From NCBI GenBank assembly GCA_015680905.1, contig CM027385.1, forward strand, positions 82,357,501-82,421,500: a stretch of 64,000 nucleotides of DNA. Direction: 5' to 3'. Shown here in pieces: positions 1 to 10,700 of the stretch (position 1 is its first letter; each line of letters begins with the position of its first letter). The translations under genes were made by a program, and so were the position numbers. Source of the stretch: Coptis chinensis (taxonomy: Eukaryota > Streptophyta > Magnoliopsida > Ranunculales > Ranunculaceae). The notes beneath the pieces are model-generated. The model worked only from the letters and a program-made list of their open reading frames with translations. It was not told the origin of the DNA and ran no database searches.

Positions 1-130
1 GTTGGTAAGTACACCGTACAATACAGTATACCGCCATTTTCAAATTTATTTCCTAAGATGATCGTCTAAGGGAACTCTTGATCGAAACGTTGTTGTAGGT
101 TCCACTTGAAAGATGTAGTTCTTGCAGAGT
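1..130 (+). pseudogene. Truncated COMT-like O-methyltransferase copy
   Basis: The first 130 bases repeat the exon 1 end, intron 1 and exon 2 start of the methyltransferase at 534-2099. GTTG at 1-4 matches 941-944, the intron again opens with GTAAGTACAC-like sequence, and exon 2 resumes at 99 with GTTCCACTTGAAAGATG. This encodes FHLKD, the COMT segment after the first intron. Similarity stops near 130, so this is a truncated tandem paralogue whose 5' part lies outside the window. Intron 1 is shorter here (about 94 bp against 180 bp) but shares blocks, so this is a gene duplication and not a retrocopy. Confidence 0.75.
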
Positions 131-533
131 TTAGACCATTAGAATATTTTTGGCGGTGTAAGTGTGTAACACATGATATACCGAACTTAGGAACTCAGGA
201 AACACATAAACTAATTAATTGCTTAGAGATGCTAGAATATAAATAAAAATATAAAGAAAAACAACTTGCTTAAAAATATGCTTCTTTGGATCTACTGGTT
301 TATTGCGTGGATCTCAATGTTTATATATCTCATAGTTATTATTGAGTATTGACCAGCCTTTAACCTTGTTATTCTATAACAAGTTGTGGCTTTAATATGG
401 CCAATCATTCTATCCACAGAGACATGGAGTAGTCATGGAATGGACCATAAAAGTATGGGCATTATAACTGAAATACTTGGAACGAACTTGTTATCTAGCC
501 CTCCAAATTCTCTCGATCTTCCCTATAGTCAAC
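131..533. other. 5' flank of the COMT-like gene
   Basis: AT-rich spacer between the truncated copy and the COMT-like gene. I see no further coding homology. Any promoter for the next gene should lie here, but no single TATA box is convincing enough to mark. Confidence 0.4.
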
Positions 534-2099
534 ATGGTTTCAATCCAAAACCAAACCAAGACTACCAATGAAGAGGAAGATTTCTCATTTGCCATGCAAT
601 TAACAGGAGCCGCGGCTTTGCCAATGGTCATGAGAGTGGCAATCGATCTCGATGTGTTTGAGATCATAGCTAAAGCAGGTCCAGGTGCACAGTTGTCGCC
701 AAAGAGTATTGCATATCAATTACCTACTCAAAATCCAAATGCCCATAATATGATTGACCGAATCCCCGCGCCTTCTTACTAGCTATTCTGTACTAAATTC
801 TTCTCTTGTCACCGGCGACAATGGCCTAGTTGAAAGATTATATGGTTTGGAACCAGTTTGCAAATATTTCGTTCGAAATGAAGATGGTGTTTCAGTTTCT
901 CCATTTATGCTTTTAGTTCAGGACAAGGTTTTCATAGACAGTTGGTATGTACACGCTAATAAACTATAGTTGATTATGCAACAGCACTATATATATACAG
1001 TATGTACACAGCTTCAAATTTGTCTCCTAATGATGATCTAAAAAGATCTTGATGAAACGTGTTGTACGTCTTATTACCTGTCTAATTGATTTGTATTGCA
1101 CGTTTTTCGCTCGGTTCACCATAGGTTCCACTTGAAAGATGCAGTTCTTGAAGGGGGCATTCCATTCAACAAAGCCCATGGAATGCATGCATTTGAGTAC
1201 CCAGGGATTGACCCCAAATTTAATCAAGTGTTTAATAGAGCAATGTTCAACCACACCACAATAGTAGTAAAAAAGATACTTGAAGTATACAGAGGATTTG
1301 AAGATCTGAAAGAAGTTGTAGATGTTGGTGGTGGCCTTGGAACCACACTTAGCATAATCACTTCAAAATATCCTGCCCTTAGGGGTATTAACTTCGACTT
1401 GCCGCACGTTGTTGAACATGCACCATCATATCCAGGTATAATTTTAGTTTGCAATTTAAATGTTTTAGGACCACCTTACATACAGTACTCTTCCAAGCAC
1501 CTATACACTGCATATCATAGGAATTCGTAGTCTTGATGAGAATATATACTTCACATATACTCCTATTTGCATAGGTAATTACCATGTTCAAATACCTTAA
1601 TAGAATGGATCGGATTCGCTGCATTGCAGGTGTAGAACACGTCGGAGGAAGTATGTTTGACAGTGTTCCCTGTGGTGAAACCATTTTCATGAAGGCAAGT
1701 TGAAATATATGATATCCAATGCCTTTGGCAGCCAAATTGTACATTCATATATGATGATGTGTATGCTGTTTATGTTATAAATACTACTGATTTTACTTGC
1801 AGTGGATACTTCATGATTGGAGCGACGACGAATGCATAAAATTGCTGAAGAACTGTTACAAAGCACTGCCAGAACATGGGAAGTTGATCGTTGTGGATGC
1901 AATTTTACCTGTTGCACCGGAGTCTGATTCCGCTGCAAAAAGCCTATGCCAGTTAGATGTTAGTATGATGACACAAAATCCAGGAGGTAAAGAACGAAGT
2001 GAAAAAGAGTTTGAAAATTTGGCCAAGGGAGCTGGCTTTGCTAGTATCAATAAGGCGTGTTGTGTTTATAATTACTGGGTAATTGAGTTCTGCAAATGA
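534..2099 (+). pseudogene. COMT-like O-methyltransferase, one frameshift
   Basis: Four exons are visible: 534-944, 1125-1435, 1630-1694 and 1803-2099. They give about 360 aa, the usual plant COMT length, if one extra base near 765-772 in exon 1 is discounted; as read, exon 1 stops at 782. The family transfers methyl from SAM to phenolic hydroxyls in the cytosol. Visible motifs: dimerisation N-terminus with a [12 protein letters not shown] stretch, SAM-binding [15 protein letters not shown], and catalytic LHDWSDDE with the general-base His. Two usual residues differ: GGDMF, whose Asp contacts SAM in alfalfa COMT, is GGSMF, and the helper Glu before the ILP motif is Asp. The third intron has a GC donor (AAG|GCAAGT). 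ATG 534 gives the normal N-terminus. The frameshift plus the D-to-S change suggest a recent pseudogene, though a one-base assembly error is possible. Confidence 0.85.
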
Positions 2100-2243
2100 T
2101 GAAATTCTAACCTTCCAAATTCTTAATAAACCGTCCACTTTGAAATGTAAACTGCTTGATTCATGTTGTTTTAATTTCCATAAAAATTCATCAAGAAATT
2201 TGTTCTTGTCCAATTGATGCATTAATGTTACTGTTTTTAAGTG

Positions 2244-2246
<3 letters not shown>

Positions 2247-2312
<66 letters not shown>
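2247..2312. repeat. (AT)n microsatellite, left half
   Basis: Uninterrupted TA dinucleotide tract ending exactly where the Helitron begins. The tract resumes after the element, so both halves were once one microsatellite. Confidence 0.95.
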
Positions 2313-2315
<3 letters not shown>

Positions 2316-3153
2316 TAATATTAAAGCTCCCAAGAAAGGGGTATTTTTCGAGCTCTATTAAAATTCCACGCCATCTCCTATTAAAACGAGAATTTCTCTC
2401 CTATTTGAAAAACGGAATTTCACTTATATTATAACGAGAATTCTTCTCATATTAAAACAAATTCTAACACTTTTAATTAAAGCGGAATCCTTCTCCTATT
2501 AAAATGAGAATTCCTCCCCTATTGAAAATTAAGCTTAAAATCTAGCCGTGATCTAATTAAAACGGGAATCATTCTCCTATTAAAACATAATCTCTCTCCC
2601 AATTGAAAAAACGGGTTTTAAAACTTAATTTAAAACAATTTGTTATAAAATTAAAAATAGTTAGCGACTAAAACAGTAGTCCCAATTTTTTTTAAAAAAT
2701 ATAAATGTTTTCAAAAGATTCCACAAGGGGTATTTTTCGAGCTCTATTAAAATTCCACGCCATCTCCTATTAAAACGAAAATTTCTCTCCTATTTGAAAA
2801 ACGATAATCTTTTTTTATAATGGGAATTATTCTCCTATTATAACGAGAATTCTTTTCCTATTAAAACAAATTCTAGCACTTCTAATTAAACCGGGAATCA
2901 TTCTCCTATTAAAATGGGAATTCCTCCACCATTGAAAAGGGAAAATCTAGCATATCTAATTAAAATTTGAATTATTTTTTTATTAAAACAAAGATCTCTC
3001 TCCCAATTGAAAAAACGGTTTTTTAAAACTTAATTAAAACAATTTGTTGGAAAATTAAAACGGGTTAGCGACTAAAACCGTAGTCCCAATTTTCTAAAAA
3101 AAATCTAAATGCTTTCAAAAGAACCAGTGCGTATGCACGGGCATACAAGCTAG
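2313..3153 (+). mobile_element. Non-autonomous Helitron, 841 bp
   Basis: Starts with TC (TCTTAATATTAAAG) after an A and ends with CTAG before a T, the Helitron insertion rule between A and T. A short hairpin (GTGC GTAT GCAC, 3127-3138) lies about 11 nt before the terminal CTAG, as expected at a Helitron 3' end, and there is no target duplication. The interior holds two direct repeats of about 389 bp (starting at 2336 and 2725), each built from degenerate CTCCTATTAAAACG modules. There is no Rep/helicase coding, so it depends on a helper elsewhere. The element sits inside an (AT)n tract. Confidence 0.8.

Positions 3154-3154
<1 letters not shown>

Positions 3155-3213
<59 letters not shown>
3155..3213. 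repeat. (AT)n microsatellite, right half
   Basis: TA dinucleotide tract directly after the Helitron 3' terminus; continuation of the tract at 2247-2312. Confidence 0.95.
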
Positions 3214-3215
<2 letters not shown>

Positions 3216-3299
3216 TTCCTTTATGTTCAGAGCTTACCCTCCCATCCTACCCATTAATCAGGATGTCCATTATCATGTTCATGATTTTACAATGCGAGA

Positions 3300-3870
3300 A
3301 GATATGGACTCTTTTATATGGTGCCCATGGTGGCAGTACGTGGTACAAAATTACAAATGAGCTTTTTCATAGAAGAGCAAGACCAAAAATCATAGCACTA
3401 GGCCACTAGCTGGTGGAAGCATATATACTGTTGATAATTGAGACGTTGTGAGTTGTGACGTACCCCACTTTCAATTCATTCACACTCCTTGATGCAAAGA
3501 CATGTTTACTCAAATTATCTTAAGTTGGCATCATTGATATCCTCCTTTAATTTGTTTTTAAAACTCTTCAATCTTTCTATACATTTTTTTAATACGTTAG
3601 TGAGTTGTATAGTTGATCATTTCATTTTCTGAAGAGGAGTGTAGACTGTTCTTACTGGGTCTGTAAAAATTGGGTAAAGAAGATTGGTGTGGGATTGCAC
3701 ATAGTTTTGCTATCTAGAGAACTGCTACTCAGGTAGCAAGCCTAGATAATAATAAGTATTTTGATTTGCAGTGCATATTTTTTTAATTTCGTTCTTGCAA
3801 TGCTTCTGGTGTTGATTTCTTCTGACAAATAGCAATTATGAAGTACATAATTCTGATAAATAGTAATGAT
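3300..3870 (+). other. Relic of a deleted resistance-gene copy (flanks only)
   Basis: Blocks here match both flanks of the NLR at 15606-19124. 3598-3630 resembles 14720-14753 (upstream). 3691-3703 matches 19423-19435. 3790-3848 matches 20093-20158 almost base for base apart from a 7-nt indel (both downstream). GCCCATGGTGGCA near 3321 recurs near 14408. No NBS or LRR coding lies between the blocks. The simplest reading is a second NLR locus that lost its coding sequence. Upstream matches are short and diverged; the downstream match is strong. Confidence 0.55.
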
Positions 3871-4162
3871 GAATAAATTTTACTTTTCTATTGTATCTTG
3901 TGTTGTAATTTACTCTCGATACATAATTCAAAAGTGCAAAAGGCACAGTAAAAAATCACAGAAACCGTAGAATAACCACCAGCTAGCTACAAGTATCTTA
4001 CAGAAGAATGGCTATGATAATAACAGTATTAAATCCAGCAATTAATGTAATAACTATGCTGACTCTCAAAAACCGACTACCTGACTTATGACTATTGAAG
4101 ATAAACTATGAAGATGCCACATCTTCCCTTAATAGCAACCTTAATCTTGTCCATTATACTTA

Positions 4163-4189
4163 CTAGCATATGTGCACGCCTTTTGGCGT
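4163..4189 (-). mobile_element. Helitron 3' terminus, minus strand
   Basis: Read on the minus strand, a perfect hairpin (ACGCC, loop AAAA, GGCGT; 4176-4189) is followed 9 nt later by CTAG at 4163-4166 and then T. This is a canonical Helitron 3' end. The 5' TC end should lie to the right on the plus strand but was not located. A similar but degraded version lies near 8155-8200. Confidence 0.6.
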
Positions 4190-7100
4190 CAAATTGAATC
4201 AGCTATAGAAATAGATATTCTAAAATTTTGTCCTATAAAAACATGTTAAAGGACGAATTTAAATGAGACTCGAAACCATATAGGTTCAAAATAACTTGAA
4301 TTGAGGACATTAATAAGATTGAACCAGCGACCTTAAGTTGTCAAATACCAAGGTTAATTTGGAGCAAGGTAATCAATTTTCAAGGGTTAATGGTTAAGCC
4401 GCCAGAAAGGTTGTATAGATTTTGTCTTCAGCCATTGCTTTACGCTTATGTGGAGGTTTGATTGCATATCGAACTTTAAAGAAAAACGACTAAAAAGGGT
4501 ATCAAACTTGACACGCTTTGACAGGTTTGTGGATCAATTGAGTAATCTTGATCAAAGTAATCAAACTATCGGGCTAACCTTTCAATTCTACCTTGGAATT
4601 TTATGACACAGCTGTGCACATCAATCTTTCAAGCCCTGGCCACTCGTGTTGTTCAATTGCCTCATGTTACCGACCAAAAAGAAAATGAACTCCTGTTAAA
4701 AAGGATACCAGTTTCCGGGGAACGAATGTAAATTTTGGAAACAACAGGTCTCTTATTTTTTTATTCTGCCCACCAGGTGTCCGGGCCAGCTGATGGTGCA
4801 CCTCGAATAATCCCAGGGCACAAAACAACAGGTCTTTAAACTTTAAAGTAGTACTTTCCCTAACATAGAACTATTGAGATCGTGTGGCCCTTTGTAAATA
4901 TTCCAAGTGTTTTACTTTTACATAAAAATCACTTCTAAGCCATTTGCAAAACCCATAATAATTACAATAAACCAGAAATCTATAATAACACATCACAATA
5001 AGTCCATAATGCTATTAGGAAGGGGAAAACAGTTCTCAGAACTACCAGTAGAAAGGTTGTTGACGAAGAATCTTTACACTTCTTTATGTTAGAACTGTTG
5101 AGAACGACATATGAATTCAATCAAAAAGCTGGATATTAAAAAGTTCACCGACCGATGTAATTCTTCGGACCCCTGCTTTGCCAAGCATGCATTTTCAGGT
5201 CCTAGAGAACCATTACTTGCTTGAAAACCCGTGACACCGAAACCGGTATGCAAGGGAAGGCCTCTTACAAAAATCAAAAGCACTTCAAGTTCTAATAGTG
5301 CTTATGTTGATCCTACGGGATCATTTTGACAAAGAAGCAGCAATTGGCATGCCTAAAACCCAATGAAAATACTAAAGAACCACCGCAACAAAGTGACAGA
5401 GTCTTTGTATGTTGGACCATCTTTGATTGTCAAAGACGACTTTCCTCGTCGTAAGTGGTATCGCTCTTGATAATCGATACCTCTCTTGTGCTCAGTAATT
5501 ACTTTTTTTTCCACATTTCATTGTAAGAAGGTGCCGATCTAGAATTAACAATTGTACCTCTAGGATTGCTAAAGTTCCCATGGAAATAATTTTGATCCCC
5601 ACCATATGGGCTGATTTCTAATTCGCGAAAAATGGGCTTACTCTACGTAATATCTTATTATGTCAATAGCCAAACAAACCATTGGCTAAAAAGGATATAG
5701 GAACTTATCACCGAAAGTACTTTCCGAGCTCCTCGATCAATTGGTCCCGCTTGATGGCTCTACCTGCATTAGAATCCGTAAGATAATTGTAATGGTTCAT
5801 AGAGATGAGAAAAAGATCTTGATCTACAACACAAAACCTAAGCTAGCTATTCTTTACCTTGCTTAGAAGGGCACCGAGACTTTGAGGTAGAGCTCAGAAA
5901 TCCAAAGTGGATTCACCAATACTTGACAACTAAAGCAACCTTTTTGGACCCTCGGCTCCAAGCAAGTATTCTCGTGATAATTGTGGGATCATCCCTCCGT
6001 GAAAAAATCTGCATCATTTAACCACGATCATCTTCAACTTCGTGGATTTTGACGCTAAGGAACCATTTCTTGATCAAGTCCTTCACGATCTATAAGACAA
6101 TTCATCACCAACTGCATTTCTAACAATCTTGACCAATGACTCTTATGAAAGTCTCCGGTTTAATCTTTTGTAGAAGAAAGATCGTGAATCTTTCCAAATC
6201 AACAACTTCTCTCGATTACTCCTTTTAGCGCCATCCCGAGAAAGTATCATGTAACTCGCAAATCGTAGCAACTGAGTATACCGGCAAGAGCCGCTTCACG
6301 GGATCAGATCCGCTCTTGCATAGCATCCCTAAGTCTTACTTTCAAATTGATTAAATGTTGATCAAGCCCCCGCCCATGCACTCTAGTAGCTCCTTCTTCC
6401 GAATTTAATCTCGATCATTCCTTCCGTTCAAGAACATTTCCCTTCGCAGTCCTTTCAAAGATACATCTCAATGTGGTCTGATTGATCTTGCTGTCCACAA
6501 CAACCCATGCACCTCCACGCAGCTCTCCCATCATAGGAATGTACACAAAGACAGTCGCTTATAAGTTCGAGGTTCTCGACAATGGTTGATCCAAAATGAA
6601 GAATACCTTCAAAAAGTCTCCTGTTTAATCCCACTCTTGCACCACCTTTATTAATCAACCACAAACCAAACAAAAAAATTCAAATCGAACCTGTGGGTTT
6701 AGTTTTAGTTTTACAGCCAATCCAAAACACACCCACATCATCAAGTAGAAGATCAAAAATATTACCTTGCAGATTCTTGGGTCCCATTAGGCCCTGAATT
6801 GTTTTCTTCGAAGTATTCATCTTTTAAAACTATCCTAATACAACAACAACAAAGAAAGGGGCAAAAAAAAAAATCAGTTTCTTGAAGATGTTTGTTCAAA
6901 TACCTCAAGAACATATATTGACAAAAGTCACAAAACCACAAACCTTGGATTTCACGAAAGATAATCAAGAACAAATATCTCGAGTCGATAAAGCCTTTCG
7001 ATAATCCCCGCACTGCAATAGGACCAAATCCATGGAAGGTAAAACCATAAGATTATTACTCAATTATGAAAGAACCCGTGACCGGCTTGAATTTGAGTGA

Positions 7101-7600
7101 AGAGTTGAGACACCAAAGCAAGTAACACGGCTATAGTCATAGTCACTTGCAAGTACCGCTATAGTCACTTACCCTCGCCAAAAAGGCCAAGAGGGCTGAA
7201 TTGTAGTAGCATACCTACCACAGGAAGTGTAGCCTCCACTTCACCTGTGCAAAAATCGATTCCAGTCACATAATTTTAGGTTGTCCTAAAACTGATCTTT
7301 TAACAAAAGAAAGCAGGAATCAGGCAGCAGTTTTTATCCCCTCGGGCCGGCCTCGCCTCACAGAGGTCAGATCTTACACCCTCAGAGCTAGCTTCTACCC
7401 ATCAATGGTCAAGGTACTCCTTCCATCTCCTTTTTCTTCTTTTAATTATTTGATAAAAGAAAAATGCATGAAGTTTTTCAATCCATGTAGTAGTCCATTA
7501 TAGACACTAATAATCTGATCTCATTGCTAGATACATAATCTTATCTCATTGCTAGATACGCTAATAATCTGATCGCATTTCAATACTTCACCAAGATGGC
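4190..7600. other. Gene-poor DNA, no recognisable gene
   Basis: No open frame shows a domain I recognise, and all open stretches are under about 90 codons. Around 4770-4825 a short segment (CACCAGGTGTCCGGGCCAGC) looks like a dispersed plant repeat. 5100-6700 is less AT-rich than its surroundings, and its minus strand translates into stop-interrupted peptides, so it may be an old decayed element or gene. Confidence 0.5.
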
Positions 7601-7637
7601 CATTGGATTAGTACCCAAAACCTAATGATAGCATTGC

Positions 7638-7717
7638 TATGTTCAAACATTTAATCTTAATACTTCTACCAATGGGATTGATTATGTTCAAACATTTAAT
7701 CTTAATACTTCTACCAG
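7638..7717. repeat. 45-bp direct tandem duplication
   Basis: TATGTTCAAACATTTAATCT and the following bases to CTACCA occur at 7638 and again at 7683, a period of 45 bp. Just upstream, around 7510-7580, TAATCTGATC and CATTGCTAGATAC also repeat. Recent slippage in non-coding DNA. Confidence 0.85.
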
Positions 7718-7759
7718 GTATGAAAACTCAAGTTTAAGTGACTTTATCTTATTAAGCCC

Positions 7760-10700
7760 AAATGACATTGTTCTGTGCTTTTGGTCAATGCTGATGCCAC
7801 AACCAAGGAACTTAACAAAGGTATAGCAAGAGTCAACCAAAAGGTGAAGCTAATAAAATCAATGACAAATGGCGAACCTTTAAGTAACGCCTCAGGTAAA
7901 AAATGTAAACAGCACTTAAAATGCAGTGCTTCTCTATAGCAATTCTTTCTTGTAAAGAACCTCTGCCAGGTTCAAGTACTGCACAAAACAAAATTTGATA
8001 CGGACAGCCGACCTACAGAAGGAAAGAAGTGTGTATAATTAGCAATAGCAATAAGTTTGACACGTCAGAATTCAGACAAAAATGGGATGAAAAAAATGCA
8101 TGAACATGAATTGTACCTTCAAATTCAAAGGTTATATGCACGCGATGTTAAACATGCATAGTGCACATCCTCTGGGCGTCAAATTGAACCGGTCTTAGTT
8201 TAGAATGACATCAATATATGTTACACACAAAAAGTATAACAGTGCATAATTAATTAAATTACATTAGTAAAACAGAGTAATTAAGTTAAAAGTACCAACA
8301 TATAAAGCTTGTTTTTCTAAATGTTTCACTTGAATAACTCTAACATGCACACCATCAGCTCCAATTTTCATATTGTTATCTTTCGAGCAATGAACTTCAA
8401 CAATTTGAACCTCCAAGAAAAAAAGTGTTTGCTCCCAACAAATGTAGTAACTCCATTGCTATCACCTGTTATCTCAATCAGATAGAAGACATCAATCTAT
8501 AACTTGAGTTCCATCAGTGATTTTTTGCCAGTGAATTTGAATGTAGAGTATCAAAATTAGAAATCTCTACAATTTAAAACTAAATATCAAATGACAAACA
8601 CATTAATATGCTCGAAAACTTTTGATTGTGAATCATTATGCATGAAGAATTATTGTTTTCAAAATGCAATACTCGGTAACCTGATAAAGTTTTCGGACCA
8701 CTGGAAAATATCCAGCTAGAGTGTTCACTTTGAATAACACAAATGAATCAAGGAGCTGATCTGTTGGCAACGCCTAAGTATTTTTTGTTCAAGGCCTACA
8801 ACACATAACACCCTTAGAAACCCGAGAAAAGAAACAATGAAAGCATTTGATACCCCTCGAACTAAACTTACTATCGACATGTAAGATTTCAAGCAAATAT
8901 TTTGAACTGCTGATTAGAATAACCGGTCGATTTGAACTCTTATTTATTTGGGTTTGTTGGGTTTTAGATGCAAACAAACCATCGTTCATTGTTGGGTTTC
9001 TTTTCAACTTCCTGGTTTGGTTAGTTGATGAAAACTGCCCAAATGTCACCTCATAAGCTAACATATATATTAGGGTTCTCTAACTTATGGGAGTATCATT
9101 AAATGGAACACGGCCCAAAACTCGGATTGATAAGACATAAACAGTTTCCTCGCAAATCATGGTGATGCAATAAGCTATGTTTCCCCGTAAGTGTGATGTC
9201 TAGACCATAACTGGCTCCATAGAGGCAACCCTGACACGCCCACATCGATCTTTGTCTAAGGATGGCAGTGTAATTTTAAAGAATATTTGGTAGCACAATA
9301 GATAACTCCAAAACACAAACCTAGTATGACCTATGCCAAGGATGGCCGCAAAGGTACGAAAAAGAGATTATATTATCTTGAAGCAATATCACTATGTCCG
9401 CCTTGTCCAAGCGTCATTTCAAAGAGAGTTCAAAAGGTAAAAGAAGGAATCAATCCTTTCAACCTATTTCTCAAACCTGGAAAAATCATTCATAATAGTG
9501 ACTTTAGTGTAAAGGGAGACCATACAATTTTATTTTGATAGCTTTAATTTAGGTAAACACCAAATATGCGTATAAAGATCCGATTACCGCTTTTCATCTT
9601 TAGATGCTACTGCTAAATATGTCAAACAATCTAGATCGGTTCTGATAGAGCACCTATTTAAAGATTATTTTGTTTTATTAAGCTGTTTTTTCACTTCCTT
9701 AAAACATTAGATAAATAGGGTGAATTTAATTAGTTCAAGTTATAGGCCTCAACTTGATCAAGTTATGATTATATAGCCCCATTGTCGTGGGCAGTTGCAT
9801 GCAGAGATGGGACACCAACTCTACACATGGTAAGAAACGTTTGAATTTTTTTGTATTTTAACCAAATTGAAACCGCCACTGAATAAAATCAATACGCTAG
9901 CATCGCGCTGAGCCCCCTTGGCATTTGTTTGGGACAGACTTGTTAATCCGGACACGTCCAACAATATTTACATAAACCGCATGTGACAATCAAGCATCAC
10001 ATCTTCCGTGTTGTTAGAGTATATAAAATAAAGAGAAACAGAGGGATATAGAGGTAAGACGATTATAACACTTTTAATCCCCACAGAACACGTAAAAGCA
10101 TATAATTATCCCCTTGGTAAAACATTGATACCTTTTGACTGTATCTGAAGTCGCATTTAGGAAGGAAATGCAATGGAAGATTGAAAGTGGCAGGAGCTCT
10201 CACAAGAAGAAACAGTTTTGTTGGGCCTACACCTAAAAAAAATATTAACCAAGAAGAGTAGTATGCTTGTAACTTCAATGTAGTAGAAATCAGCGCCGTG
10301 CTAATAACTTGCCTGCATAGGAAACAGATCCCGCACCGTCTGAGACAAATGCTCGGATAGCCTGAGCACATAATAACATCAAATTTTAGACAGAGAATAA
10401 TTAGAGTTACTCTCCTAGCAACCCAAAAATCTAATAGTAGAAAGAACCTTCCGTGAAAGAGTCTCGGCAGCTTTGCTTTTATTGTAGTCGATTGTATGAT
10501 CCGCAACGGCTTCAATGTGAGAATAACATGTTGATCAAGGAATTATGTGCTTCACCGTGATTCTTCTTGTAAAATATTAGTAGGGTAGCGTGGTCTAAAA
10601 TTTGCTTTCCACCTGAAATTCTGAATACGCATACTTCCAAGGACCTCAAGGTACAGAAAATGCACCAATCCTTCAAAGAGTAACTGACAAACAGTTAAAG

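Noticed and set aside
1953..2333. Open frames rich in Tyr-Ile around 1953-2333 and 3155-3409
   Set aside because: They are translations of the (AT)n microsatellite fused to neighbouring non-coding DNA.
8150..8200. Possible second Helitron 3' end
   Set aside because: The hairpin is mismatched and the terminal CTRR is lost; too degraded to call.
8330..8560. Minus-strand peptide (IEITGDSNGVTTFVGSKHFF) resembling a structured domain
   Set aside because: Interrupted by stops soon after, and no family could be named with confidence.
10063..10515. 150-codon minus-strand frame
   Set aside because: No motif, no splice or codon support, and the neighbourhood is repeat-like. It stays unexplained.
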